Assembly (NCBI GenBank): GCA_002104895.1
Contig: MCFG01000066.1
Coordinates: 167,501-202,500, forward strand
Direction: 5' to 3'
DNA length: 35,000 nucleotides
Source of the DNA: Anaeromyces robustus
Lineage: Eukaryota > Neocallimastigomycota > Neocallimastigomycetes > Neocallimastigales > Neocallimastigaceae
Of the stretch, positions 1 through 15,770 are shown piece by piece. The notes under the pieces were generated by a model, which searched no databases, was not told the DNA's origin, and was given only the letters and a program-made list of their open reading frames with translations. Positions within the stretch are counted from its first letter, which is position 1; the number at the start of each line of letters is the position of its first letter. Position numbers and translations under genes: made by a program.

Positions 1-1377
1 AATATATATATAATTATTTATTTTAGTAAAGTTTAAGTAAAAAGATAAATGTCAAAGTATCAAGTTTTTTAGGCTTGTTATTATTATTGTGATATATAAT
101 TTTTTTTTTTTTTTTTTTTTTAATATATTATATGTATAAAAATAAAAAACTAAAGGACCTATTTATTTTTCATTAAATTTATATAAATCATTATTTATTT
201 TAATTAATCATATAAAATAAATAATTAAAAATAAAAATAAAAACAAAAATAAAAATAAAGATAAAAATAAAGATAAAAATAAAATTAAAAATAAAAATAA
301 AAATAAAGATCAATAATATCAATTCAATAAAAAATTGAAACACAAAGTTTAAAATACAAAAAAGGAAATAATTGTGTTAGTGTTCTTTATGAAACTGTGT
401 ATTCCATCAGATCTAATTTTTTAAGTCGGATAAATTTTTGATATATATTATGTAAAGTATCTTAAAAAAAAAATTTTTTTTTTTGTATTTTTTATAGTTA
501 TTAAATTTTTTAAATTTATAATTCATATTCATAAATATATTAATAATAAAATAAAATATCTATATATATATATATAAATTAATATATTTATATATTTTGA
601 ATATATAAAATCATATGAAGAAATGAATTATAAAACTTTATATTTCAAAACAAAAATTTATTTTTTATTTTTAAATTTTTTCTTTATTAATATTACTTAT
701 TACTTATTATTAATTATTTAATACTTATTATTTACTGATTATTATAGATATTAATTTTTTTTTTTATAAATATATATATATATACAATTTATACAATTTA
801 TTATTTACTACTAATTATTTATATTTTAACTAAATACAAATAATCAGATATTGATTTTGATATTGATATTGATATAGATATAGATATATATATTTATTTA
901 TTTATTTTTTTTTTTTTACAAATATTTACTAACATTATTATATTTATTATATTATAAAGTTTTATGTCATAAAAAAGTTTTTTTCTTTATTTTCTTTAAT
1001 TTCATTTTTTTTTTTTTTTTTGTTTGTTTATTTGTTTTTTGGTATATATATTATTTATGATTATAAGATGTAGTAGTATTATTATTTTATAGTTGTTGTC
1101 ATAATCATTGTTATTGTTGTTGTTATTAAATAAAAATATATTTCAAATATATAATCAATATATTATATATGAAAGTAAAAAAAAAATAATAATTTTCATA
1201 TATATATTAGTTTTTTTTATATGATAAAAATTTTCATTTCTCTAAAGTAAATATTATAATATAAGAAATTAATTATTATATTTTGGATATATTTATATAT
1301 ATTATTAAAAAAAGAAAAAGAAAGCAATATTATTAATATTTTTTTCTTTATTCTTTTTTTCATATTTTCTAGTCATG

Positions 1378-1446
<69 letters not shown>

Positions 1447-1855
1447 TGTTTTTATTTATATTTCATTGTCTTTATTATTTGGTTAATAATAATAATAATA
1501 ATAAAGATATTGATATTATATAAAATTAAAAAAAAAAAAGATGATATTGTGTATTACTTATAATTGAAAACATATTGATTAAAGATATAGAAAGAGAACT
1601 TACAAAAATGTTTAATGTTTTTTTTTAAAAAAAAAAAAAAAAATATTTTTTCCTTTTTCTTAATATTTTTTTGTATTTAATGTTATTGACAAAAATTATG
1701 CTTAATTAATGTTTTGTAATTTGAAAAATGAAATTTGAAATTTGTTTTTCGCTTAATTATTATTATTATTTATTACTTATTATTTATTATTTATTATTTA
1801 CTTATTTATTATTTACTATGTTTATAAATTTGATAAAATTTGTATATTATTATTT
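1..1855. other. AT-rich intergenic region
   Basis: I see no convincing gene here. The stretch holds poly-T and poly-A runs, an A-rich hexamer-like block at about 225-310 built from AAAAAT and AAAGAT units, a TAGATA/TGATAT block near 850-890, and a (TTA)n tract at 1380-1443. Its right part is the likely 3' flank of the minus-strand transglutaminase-like gene. A slightly less AT-biased patch at 370-441 can be read in one plus frame for about two dozen codons before a stop, but it has no start and no clear splice partner. Confidence 0.6.
1380..1443. repeat. (ATT)n microsatellite, about 21 units
   Basis: Nearly perfect TTA/ATT trinucleotide run. It gives a spurious poly-leucine reading frame on the plus strand. 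It lies in non-coding DNA downstream of the transglutaminase-like gene. Confidence 0.9.
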
Positions 1856-3034
1856 TTATAATTGTTGGGCTTGTTGTCTTTGTCGTTCTTTATATCTTCT
1901 TTTATATTCTTTAGTACGATTTTTATCGTCACTTTTAATACCTCTTACACATAAGCATATAAGAGATAATACAAATAATGCAGCTAAACCGATTAAAATA
2001 TAAATATAAAGTTTTTTATTTGGTATAAAGTAATCTTGGATATAATTAGTACGTAAATCTAAATGACAATCATAAGAGTTATCTGCAATTTCTGGGAAAT
2101 CAATTCCAACAGCAGATTCAATTAATAAATAATCTAATACTTGATGATCACTTGAATCTTTAAATGGTATTTTTTTATTATCACTTGTTACAATAGAATT
2201 TTTACCAATTAAGAAATAATCATACTTTTTATTTCTATCATCACCCGATTTAAATTCCATATAACCAATTTTTGGATCATCATAAGTAACATCCATGGCA
2301 TACCATTTACCATCATCCATTTTAACATAGTTCCATTCATGTCTTTGACTATTAACAATAACGGTTGGAATTTTTACAAGCTGACAAATATAAGTGAAAG
2401 CTTCAGCATATCCTTCACAAACACTTTTGTTTTCAACAATTGCTCCATATGCATTATATTTACTATATTCATCTCCAGTTTCATAAACAATATTTTGAAT
2501 TAAATAATCATGTATATATTTCAATTTTTCACATGTACTTGGTAATGTATCAAGAACAGTTAAAACTGGTTCAATTTTTTGGACCATTTGATTATACATG
2601 TTAATGATTTCATCTTTTGAATAACTTTGATTAAATGAAATAACCATTTCCTTTATAACATTATTTGAAGTAGTTGTTGATTGTTTATTACCATGACCAA
2701 TCCAAAAATATTTTGGATTATCCATTACGAATGCACTAGTCGCTCTAAAACCAGCAAGAGAAGCTTCATCTTCATTACTTACAGGAACATCATAAATATA
2801 AAAATCATATAAACCATTACCACTTTCAAGAGCACTTTCTATTTGATTTCTCAAACTTTCATAAATCATTTTTTCATTACTATGTAATTGTTCATAATAA
2901 TAATACATTGATTGTGGTGGTTCTTCGTCATCTCTTTTTTTCAAAATATCGTTAAAATTAATGTAATAAGCATATACTGTTGAAAGTATAATACTTAATA
3001 AAAAAAAAATATGCTTAAAATTTGTTAATATCAT
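1856..3034 (-). CDS. Transglutaminase-like membrane-anchored protein
   Basis: A single open frame of 392 residues. Residues 1-22 form a signal peptide (short basic start, hydrophobic core ending near STVYA). A transglutaminase-like core lies at about 160-280, with the expected catalytic order: Cys206 in SVCEGYAEAF, His232 in RHEWNYV and Asp248 in AMDVTYDDP. A membrane helix spans about 342-363, followed by a short, very basic Arg/Lys/Gln tail. Sequons at Asn135 and Asn202 fit an extracellular domain, so the predicted topology is type I. Proteins with this core cleave or cross-link at amide bonds; the closest style I recognise is bacterial (Firmicutes) surface transglutaminase-like proteins. 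The substrate is unknown. I see no intron, unlike the other genes here, which would fit transfer from bacteria but does not prove it. The start is chosen because the signal peptide begins there and the upstream DNA is AT-only. Confidence 0.85.
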   Translation of the reverse strand: MILTNFKHIFFLLSIILSTVYAYYINFNDILKKRDDEEPPQSMYYYYEQLHSNEKMIYESLRNQIESALESGNGLYDFYIYDVPVSNEDEASLAGFRATSAFVMDNPKYFWIGHGNKQSTTTSNNVIKEMVISFNQSYSKDEIINMYNQMVQKIEPVLTVLDTLPSTCEKLKYIHDYLIQNIVYETGDEYSKYNAYGAIVENKSVCEGYAEAFTYICQLVKIPTVIVNSQRHEWNYVKMDDGKWYAMDVTYDDPKIGYMEFKSGDDRNKKYDYFLIGKNSIVTSDNKKIPFKDSSDHQVLDYLLIESAVGIDFPEIADNSYDCHLDLRTNYIQDYFIPNKKLYIYILIGLAALFVLSLICLCVRGIKSDDKNRTKEYKRRYKERQRQQAQQL

Positions 3035-6000
3035 TTTTTATATATATATATATTGATTATTCTTATATTAATATAAATTTATAAAATTTTTGATATTTAT
3101 TATTAAATAAAGATTATATTTAAAGAAATGAAAAATATTATTTATATTATTAAAAAAATAAAAATTATATATTGAAATATGATTTTAAAATTTAATGTTT
3201 ATATAAGTTTTAAAAAATAAAAGAAAAAAAAAAATTTAAAAAATTTATTTGTAATTCACAAAAAAAAAAATGTCTAAACTACGTGAGTTTCATTAATGCT
3301 ATTTAAAAAGTTTTTGTTTACTTTTTCAATTTATTTGCTTAATGATGTTTTTTTTTTTTTTTTTTTTTGTTGTTGTTGTTGTGTTGTGTTTTGTTTTGTT
3401 TTATTTTATTATTATTACTTCAATTTATTTTGAAATTTTGATTTAGTTTATTTATTTTTACAATTATTATATTTAATAATAATTTTATTATTATTATTAT
3501 ACGGTTAAAATAAACTTTTTATTTGTATTTTTATTATATGCACTTATTTATTATTATTATTTAAAATATGTAATGTAAATATTTGGTACTTTTTATTATG
3601 ATTAATTGTTTTAACTATATGTCTTTAGAAATTCTTTTTGCATTATTATTATACTTATATAAAATGTAATTATAGTTTTTTTATAATAATGTATTAAAGA
3701 TTATATTAGTTTTTTATTATTTGTTATCTTTTATTTTTATATATTATATTGGATTATGTTTAATTATTTTATTTAATGGGTTTTGTTTAAACAAATAAAT
3801 TGAAAATTGAAATGTATGTAATTCAAATATTATGAATATTTTATTTTTTTTTCTTTTATTTTTTCTTTATAACTTTTTATTTTTATTATATATAAAATGT
3901 TATAAAAATATTAGAAAATAAAGAAAATAACAAAAATTTTTTAGAGAATGTAAAAATTATTGAGGAATGATAAATGTTGATATATGTTTTTTTTAATTGA
4001 AAAAAAAAAAGTAAAAAAAAAAAAAAAATAAAACAAAATAAAATAAAATAAAAAAGGAAAAATATAATCAAAATTACATAATTAGTAAATAAAAATTTAT
4101 TTATTTATTTATTTGTACATTAATTAATTTTATAATTACTTTATAATATTTATTTGTTTATTATGAAATTATTCATTTAATTTAAAATAATATATATATA
4201 CATATACTTTTAATTATAATAGTTTTTTCTTTCATTATAATAGAAATATAGAATAATTGAATACAAAAAAAATTTTATATTAATTAATTAAAAATGTACT
4301 AAAAAATAAAGTAAAATAAAAGAAAAAAAAATTTTTTAATTTAACCAAAAAAAACTTTAAATGACATATTAAAAAAAATTATAATATATAATATATAATA
4401 TAAAGAAAAAAGAAAAAAGAAAAAAAAACTCTGATATATTTAGAAAATCACCAAAAAAAAAAAGTGTGATAAAAAACAATAAAATCAATAATTAAAAATC
4501 AAATAAATAAATAAATAAATTAAATAATAAATATAATAAATAAATATTGAAACTATTAATAAAAATTTAATATTATCATATCATAATGTTATTATGATAT
4601 TTAATAATAATAATAATAAAATCGTATTATTTGTTATTTTTGTTATATTATTACTATTCTTATTTGATATTATTATTTGCTATTCAATTATTTATTTACT
4701 AATATTTTTATTAATTAAATTAATATTATTTATATTTAAATTTAAATTTTGGTTTCACAAAAAACCAAATTAATATTATCATGTTATTTTTTTACTGTGG
4801 CTTATTAAGTTTTACTCATAAAAATTAATTAAATATTTTACTTTTTAAAGTTTTTACAATTGATATATTGTGGCATTATTTTATTTTTACTCTATAAAAA
4901 ATAATAATAAAAAAATTTATTAAATAAAGAATATATATATAAATAAATAAATTAATAAATTAATAAAAATTATAAATAATAAATAATAATAATAATAATA
5001 GAGTTATTATTAATATCCATCCAATTATTTATTTATTATTTATTATATTATTTTACTATAGAAATTTATTCTGCAAAAAATTAAATAATATAAAGTTATT
5101 TAAGTAATAATTATTAATACTAATAAAAATTATAATTAAAAATAATAATAATAATAAAAATAAAAATTAATAACATAAATGTAAAAATTTTAATTATAAC
5201 TGCTATTTCACGTTTTTTAATTATGTGTTGTAGAACAAAAAATCTAATAGATATAACAAAATATACATAATTTAGTATATTTTTAATGTATTAATTTACT
5301 TTAAATAGTATATTTTTTATAATATATTAAAAGTAAGTTTTATTAATTTCTTTAATTCTAAGTACATATTCAAATATATATATTATGTTGTCATTTATAT
5401 ATTTTGAAAAAAAACTTCATATAATTATATATTTTATTTTATTATACATGTATAAAAATTAAAACTATTTTATGAGTTCATTTTATTATTAATGTAGTTA
5501 TTAATTTATATATATATATATGTTGAAAATTGTCTTTTTATTTAGTAACAAACAAAAAAATTTAAAGATAATTTTTGTCTTTAATTTATTTTTTTATTTT
5601 TTTTATTAAACAAAAAGACAATTTTTATCATATAAAAATAAGTCATCATATAAAAATAAGCTTTTCATTGTATTTTTAATCTTTTTATATTTCAAATAAA
5701 TTTTATTATTATTTTCAACTTTTAGTTTGTTTCTATTCTTGCATTCTTACTAATTCTCCTTTACTGCAATAATAGTCATTATTCATTACCAAATTTAGTC
5801 ACTCAAAAAATTTATCAAATCTTTAAATATATTCCATTAATTTTTAACAAGTACCTTTTTTGTTATAATTTTTATTATTTACTCTTTTTATAATAAATTT
5901 CATTTATCTTTTTTTTAATTGGATAATAATAATAATTATTAAAAATAAATTTTATTCTTTTTGTGTAACATTTTTATTAAAATATATATCAAATAAATAA

Positions 6001-7499
6001 ATAATATATATAATATATTATATTATATATATTATTTATATATTATATTATATCATATTATATTATATTATTATATTATATTATATTATATATATTATTT
6101 ATATATTATATTATATCATATTATATTATATTATTATATTATATTATATTATTATATTACATAAGATTTCAAATTATTTTTAAAAATACAATAAAAAAAC
6201 ACTACTTTCTAACATTTTAAAAATGTCAAAAAATAATTTCAGTTTCAAAATACTTTAAATAATATAAAATAAAAATATAAAAATATTAAAAACTTTTTAA
6301 GTTAACAAAATAAAAAGTTTTACTGGTATTTATTTTTTCAATTTCTATTATATTATTATATATTTTTTTTAAAGGATAAAATATCCTAGCTTTAAAATTT
6401 TCATTTTATTGGCTTTCAAATTTATAAATGTTTAACAATTTATATATATTTATATATTAATTCAATTACCATCGTATATCAAAATATAATCTAAACTATA
6501 TATCAATATATAATCTAATTTATAATGTAATTCAGTACAAATTATAAAAAAAATACCAATAGAAAATCAATTTAAACATTTAAATATAAATATATTACAT
6601 TATACATTAATATATGCTTATATTTAAAATTTCTTATCAATTATATTAAAAACTTTAATTTTTAATTTAATTAAAATAATTTTGTTTAGAATAAAACTAT
6701 AATAAATTTCAAAAAACTAATTCTTAGAATAAACTAATACTTATTTTTTTTGTTTTGTTTTTTGAGAAATTGATTATATTCATAATATATAAAAAATGAA
6801 TTATTCCCATATAATATAAATTAATATAAATATATAAATAAATTAATAAAAAAATAATTTAAAATAAAATATAAATTTAATAATATAATTATTTGAAGGT
6901 GTAAAAATGTGTACTTTTAAAAAAAAATATTATTAAAAAAAATGTTTAAATATATATAAAATACTTATATTCTATCAATTTATTCTTCTTTTTTTACAAT
7001 TATTATTCCTCATATATATAAATAAATAAGTAAATAAATAATTTATAATGTATATTAATTATATTACATAAAATAATTATTTTTATACTTAATATACCTA
7101 CATATATCATTCTACAATATTCAAGTATAAAAACATTTTTTTCATAATTATATTTTGACTTTATACCATTTCTTTATTATTTTTATTTTTTTTTACATAT
7201 AATTAAAATTGTACCTATGAAAAAAGTTTAAGTTTTTTTTTAAGATAGTAATGATTATCGTTGTTTTTCAACAAAAAAAATTTTATATAAACATATAAGA
7301 AAATAAAAAAATAGTTTTTTATTTTAATAATTATAAAAAAAATTTTTCTCTTTTCTTTTCTTTTCTTTTTTATAAATATGTATTAAAATATAAAAAAGTT
7401 TGTATTAATAATGAGATAGTAATGATAATATAATTTAAAAAATTTGTAATTTTTATAATAATAATACATTTAAAAAAAATGTAATTATTATTAAGTTAT
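3035..7499. other. Long AT-rich intergenic region
   Basis: About 4.5 kb without a supportable gene. It contains A/T homopolymers, AAT/ATT-rich stretches, TATA dinucleotide runs and a tandem duplication near 6015-6150. Small islands of higher complexity (about 3265-3330 and 5710-5830) contain no open frame of useful length. The left end is the 5' flank of the transglutaminase-like gene and the right end is the 3' flank of the F-box gene. No recognisable promoter element can be singled out because TATA-like strings are everywhere. Confidence 0.6.
6015..6150. repeat. Tandem duplication with 63-base period
   Basis: A TATTATAT-type segment marked by the rare string ATATCATATTATATT occurs twice. 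The single C of the marker falls at 6054 and again at 6117, which gives a period of 63 bases. The surrounding sequence matches between copies, so this is a recent local duplication and not a simple dinucleotide run. The outer limits are approximate. Confidence 0.7.
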
Positions 7500-8119
7500 T
7501 TAATGAAAAATATTAGAAGCATGGAAAGATAAACCTAATAATTTAAATTTAACTAATTTTATTTTTAATCCATCATTATTGACACCACAATTCACATCAA
7601 ATGGTTCAATTTGATACTCAATAGTAGCATTTATATTACTAAATTTTTCTCTGTAAACACCTTTCTCTTCCTTTAAAATAATATAAGGTAAATCTTCCAT
7701 ATAACCATCATAGTTTCTTTCTGCATAACCATCAAGAGAACTATAATTTGGAAAATCAATATAAACTTTAGGAGTACGACTTACATCATATAAAAGCCAT
7801 TCTTTTGTATTTTTATATCTATCTGACCAAGGAATATAACCATAGGTTCTAGGAACCCATAAACCTATTGTATTTTCAGTTGGTTCAATAAAGTTGAAAT
7901 ATGCTTTATCATAATCTGGAACTTCTTTTAATTCATCAGAATTAAAATACATACTAAATATTTATATATATATATATTTAAAAAAAACATATAAATATAA
8001 TTATAAAAGGAAAAAATATTAATTATATATATAAATATTGTTAAATAAATAATAATAATATAATAATTATAATAATTATAATAAAATTATATAATAATAA
8101 TAGTAATTATAATAAAATT

Positions 8120-8150
<31 letters not shown>

Positions 8151-8257
8151 AATATTTATATAATTTATATAACAATAATAATAATAGTAATAATTAATAT
8201 TATAAACATTATTATTATTATTATTATAAATATTATTAGTATTGTTATTGTTATAAA

Positions 8258-8288
<31 letters not shown>

Positions 8289-8321
8289 ATTATTATAATT
8301 ATTATTATTATTATTATTATA

Positions 8322-8363
<42 letters not shown>

Positions 8364-9260
8364 ATTATTATTATAATTATTTCTTAAAAAAAATTTTTTT
8401 TCTTCTATATATTTAGAATAATTATTCTAAATCCTTTTTTTTATCGATTAATCAATAAATCACTTTTTTCTCCTTTTTTTTATATTTTTTTTATTTACAA
8501 AATATTATTTCATAATTATATTCAAATAATCTACATAATATTATATTATAATATTATTTTTACGTAGTGATTTCTCTAAAAATTATATATAATTATTTTC
8601 AATTATTGAAGTTTATTATTATTATACTCTCAATAAATATTTTATAAAGTATATATATATATATTTATATAAAACTGAAATATTATATTTTTAGAATATA
8701 TTTATTACGAACACTATTATAATATTCATTTTATATATATTTATAGAATAATAATATCATGTCGAAATATATTAATTCATATTTCAAAAACATAAACTCA
8801 TGAATAATGTATAATAATCTATTTATTTAAAAAAAAATTATATAAAAAAATTATACTATTATATTACCATGTAACCCATTGTTCATTATTTAAAGATACT
8901 AAAAACTTTCCATATAATCTTTTTTTTTATAAAAATAAAAATAAAAAATATATATAATTATATAAATAAAAATATTAAAATATTAAATAATAGTATATAA
9001 TATTTTAATATAATAATATGATATACATTATTATTTTATTAAACTGGAAAAAGACTTATTTACCTACAAAGAGTATGGCTACTTTTAGATTGAGAAATTC
9101 TTTTTTTTAACTCAACTCTGGAATACTTATGCCAACATTTTGAACTAGTTTGTTGAATCCAAAGATCTCTTGAGTTAACATGCTTAAATATTGAACTCCA
9201 AATTTCATATGGAATCTTATTAATTTGATAAAATGATTTTTGAACTTTACAGTCAACCAT
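7500..9260 (-). CDS. F-box protein, three exons, 233 residues
   Basis: Exon 1 is 9260-9064, exon 2 is 8918-8868 and exon 3 is 7953-7500, stop included. Donors are AG|GTAAAT (9063) and TG|GTAATA (8867). Acceptors end at 8919 (poly-A then AG) and 7954 (ATATTTAG). Both introns are phase 2 and the exons join to 702 bases with no internal stop. Residues 14-55 are an F-box (INKIPYEIWSSIFKHV followed by a Trp/Cys-rich second half), which normally binds Skp1 in SCF ubiquitin ligases. The rest, about 66-233, should be the substrate-recognition part: it is aromatic-rich, probably beta-rich, and I recognise no named domain. The 51-base exon 2 reads LYGKFLVSLNNEQWVT and was found by eye; it keeps the frame whether or not it is included. 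Intron 2 is 914 bases and full of AAT/ATT repeats. The alternative is two separate short genes, which the matching phases make unlikely. Confidence 0.75.
8042..8160. repeat. AAT-type repeat inside F-box intron 2
   Basis: Imperfect (AAT/TAA)n and (ATAATT) units on the plus strand. It pairs in principle with the ATT-type block just to its right, so the intron transcript could fold into a long hairpin. Confidence 0.8.
8204..8377. repeat. (ATT)n-type repeat inside F-box intron 2
   Basis: Imperfect (ATT)n with interspersed ATAATT units. Complementary in sense to the AAT-type block at 8042-8160 and in the same intron. Confidence 0.85.
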
Positions 9261-9766
9261 TTTAAACTTTTATTTCTTTTTTTATTGCTGTTTTTTTTTT
9301 CTTTTTTTATGTTCGTTGGGAAAATAATTGTACTATATATATATAATAGGTTACTTATTTATTATTTTTTGATTTACCTTATAATTTAAATATCTTTATT
9401 TAAATGCCTTTTTTTTTTTTTATACTGCTTTTAACTTTTTTTTCTATTTTTTTATTTTTTTTATTTTTATTTTTATTTTTTTTTTAGTTTTTCTTTTTTA
9501 TATTATTTTTATTATTCCGTTTTTTTCTTTTATTTTTTGTCTTTAATGAAAATATTTGATTTTAAATTCGGGAAAATATGTTTATTTTTTAGTATTTTAG
9601 TTGTTATTATCGTAGTTAATTGATATTTATGGTGTATGTTATAATAAATGATAGTATCAAAGGAAAAATAAAAGAAAATAATAGAAATAAATAATTATTG
9701 ATAAAAATTATAAATAAAAAAAGAAAAGAGAAAAATTATACTAATATTATTTAAAAATATAATGCG

Positions 9767-9768
<2 letters not shown>

Positions 9769-9812
<44 letters not shown>
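9769..9812. repeat. Poly-A tract, 44 bases
   Basis: Uninterrupted run of A on the plus strand in intergenic DNA. No upstream gene-like sequence suggests a retrotransposed copy ending here. Confidence 0.95.
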
Positions 9813-9815
<3 letters not shown>

Positions 9816-10003
9816 AAAAAAATTTTATTTAAAAAAAATATTATATTAATATTTGATATTCATAAATAAAAATCTTTTTTGATTAATCTAAAATTAAAAA
9901 AATATATACAATTTTATTATTATTTTTTCTTTTTTTATTATTTAATTATATATTTTTATTATTTTTATCATTATCGATTAATATTCAAAACCTTTAAAAA
10001 TAA

Positions 10004-10027
10004 TTAGGTCAAGGAGTGACCCCCTAA
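10004..10027. other. Small GC-richer hairpin
   Basis: TTAG-GTCA, loop AGGAG, TGAC, a CCC bulge, then CTAA. The two arms pair over eight bases. It stands out because the surrounding kilobase is nearly all A and T. The function is unknown; chance is possible. Confidence 0.5.
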
Positions 10028-10221
10028 AAAAAATACATCTTATAATTATTTTTTTTTCAATTACTTATAATATTTTTTATTTCTTATAACATTTTTCCAA
10101 TAAATTATTTAATTATCAATTTTATTTTAATTAAAGTTTAATATATTTTCAAAAAATAAAAAACTATTGGATAGAGATTAATTGTCAAACAATTCTATAA
10201 AAATATGGAAATAATGTTATT

Positions 10222-10300
10222 ATTATTATAATAATAATAATAATAATAATAATAAACAATAAATAATATTATTAATTATAATAATAATAATAATAATAGA
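10222..10300. repeat. (TAA)n microsatellite cluster
   Basis: Two adjacent runs of TAA/AAT units separated by mixed A/T sequence, in intergenic DNA. Confidence 0.8.
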
Positions 10301-11728
10301 AATAATAAAATTTTTATGATAAAAATAATTAATAATAATCAATAATAATATTGATTATTACTAATTATTTATTATTGTATTAGTAACTAGAGTATTTTTC
10401 AAAATTCAGATACATATTTAATAGTCAATTAAAATAAAATAACTAATAAATAAAAAATATAAAAATATATAAATTTATAAATAATAAAATATAAAATTCA
10501 ACTTCCATATATTATTGTTTTTAAAACATAAATATTTTTTTAATTCTATCTGTAACACAGAAAATAAATATATTTTTTGTAATAAAAATTGTTTTTTTCT
10601 TTTTTAAAAAAATTCAAATTTTAAATTTCTAAATTTTAATAATTATAATTTTTTTATATTTTAAATAAATGATTAAAAATAATATATGTAATATATATTA
10701 TTATTAAATAATAATATATTTTATAATTAATTAATATATATTATTGAATATAATATTAAATATAATAAAAATCTACATTATATAATTATATTTTAACATT
10801 AATTAAAATATTATTTTTTAATTTTTATATTATTATTATTCAAATAATATTATTATATTGGTTATCCAAAATTTATTTATTTTTATATAATTTATTTACT
10901 TAATTATTAAGAAAAGAAATTAGCATATTATGTTTATTCATTTATCAATTAATTTAGTTTTCTAATAATATTAATCCAATTTTTAATTACTTTCACTTAT
11001 TTATATAATTAATTTATAGTAAGATTAATTATGTAAATAAATAAAATTAAATATATATTTAATTAAAAGATGACTGCATCAAAAAAAAAAAAATAATTGT
11101 ATTTTAATACATAAATTAAAAACTTTTAATTAAAAATCTGTAAATTTATTTAATGCACTAAAAAAAAAATCATATCATAGAGTTTAATTAAAAAAAAAAA
11201 AACAACTATATCACATGGAGCTTCAATAGCAAAAAGAAAATATATATAAACATTAATTATATTATATGTATTTCAATATACATATATACATATATTATAA
11301 AATATAAATGTAATAAATAATATGTAATAAAAATTAATGATAAATTAATTCATAAAAAAATAATATTTTGATTAATAAATATATTTGTTGATTATTCATT
11401 TATATTTTTTGAATCATATTTATAGATTGTTTCTATAAATATGTCTTTTATACTATAATTACTACTATATTATAAAAAAAAATAATAAAACGGTATTTTA
11501 TTTCAATAAAAAAAAAAGTCACATAGAACTTTAGTCAAATAAAAAAACATATTATAAAATAAACATAAAATAAATACAATTATAACATTCATTCGTAATA
11601 AATCTTTGATTAAAACAAAATCATATTTTTTTAAAAAATATTAAATATTCACTTATTATATAAGATCATTTTTATTTTTATTTTATTTTTTTTTTCTAAT
11701 TTGAAATAAAAATTAATATTTAATTAAT

Positions 11729-11732
<4 letters not shown>

Positions 11733-11773
<41 letters not shown>
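11733..11773. repeat. Poly-A tract, 41 bases
   Basis: Uninterrupted A run on the plus strand in intergenic DNA. Confidence 0.95.
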
Positions 11774-11775
<2 letters not shown>

Positions 11776-12650
11776 ATACAGAATTAAAAGAAATTTATAT
11801 ATATATTTTTATTATAAATACAAATAAAATTAATATTAATATCTATAATATTTAATGAGTCATTGAATAAAAATATAGCAGTGATAAAAATTATAAACCA
11901 TATATTAAATTAAAAATAAAAAATTAATATATATATAAAATTTTTATTAAAATTTATAATATTTAGATATATCATATTAACAATAATAATTATTTATAGC
12001 TTCATTATATTCTATGATAAAAAAAATATTATAAATATTTTATTTTGGTATAAGTACATTAATATAATGAAATATTAAAAATAATAAGATTTATCATAAT
12101 TTGATATTTATTATTTCTAATACATTATTAATATATTAAAATTTTATCTATTTTTTTTTTTTTTTTACTTTTTTTAAATATTTTTTTATCAAACCCTTCA
12201 AAAATATGATTAATTATAGAAATTAAAAATTATACTAATATTATAAAAACGGAAAACATTTTTAAATATAGTATTTAATATTATACTAACCAATTTATTT
12301 TATTTTATTTTATTTTATTACTTAATTAATGATAATTTTTTTTTTTTTTGTTTAGTTATTTTAATGTGGATATATTAAAAAAAAAATAAAAAAAAACACT
12401 TTTTTGTATTAATACCCTTTTATATATATATTATATCTTAATTGTTTTATGCAGTTTTTTAAAATATTTTACAATATATTTCAATTATAATGTATTACCG
12501 TTTTATTCAAAAAAATTTTTACTTATAATCCTGAAGAGAAAAAAAATATTGTAATAAAAATATTATTAATTGAATTATTAATTTCTTTAAAACCAACTTT
12601 TTATATTTTAATAGAAATTGAATTTATATATATATATATATATCAATTGA

Positions 12651-15770
<3,120 letters not shown>

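Larger units (their letters stand above)
9261..12650. other. AT-rich intergenic region
   Basis: About 3.4 kb without a supportable gene. It holds poly-T-rich DNA just upstream of the F-box gene (9260-9540), two poly-A tracts over 40 bases, AAT-type repeats near 10222-10300, a small GC-richer hairpin at 10004-10027 and otherwise A/T-only sequence. The right end is the 3' flank of receptor A. Confidence 0.6.

Noticed and set aside
1375-1563. Poly-leucine frame
   Set aside because: Translation of the (TTA)n microsatellite and flanking A/T sequence.
1728-2003. 91-codon plus-strand frame
   Set aside because: Its right half is antisense to the transglutaminase-like gene; the left half is A/T filler.
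3886-4071. 61-codon Phe-rich minus-strand frame
   Set aside because: A/T homopolymer translation, no conserved pattern.
5733-5763. Possible tiny last exon on the minus strand after a TTATTGCAG acceptor
   Set aside because: Only about ten codons, no upstream coding sequence, and such strings are expected by chance.
7500-7952. Treating the 150-codon frame as its own gene
   Set aside because: Its ATG lies directly after an acceptor AG and its frame joins exactly to the F-box exon and the micro-exon, so it is the last exon of that gene.
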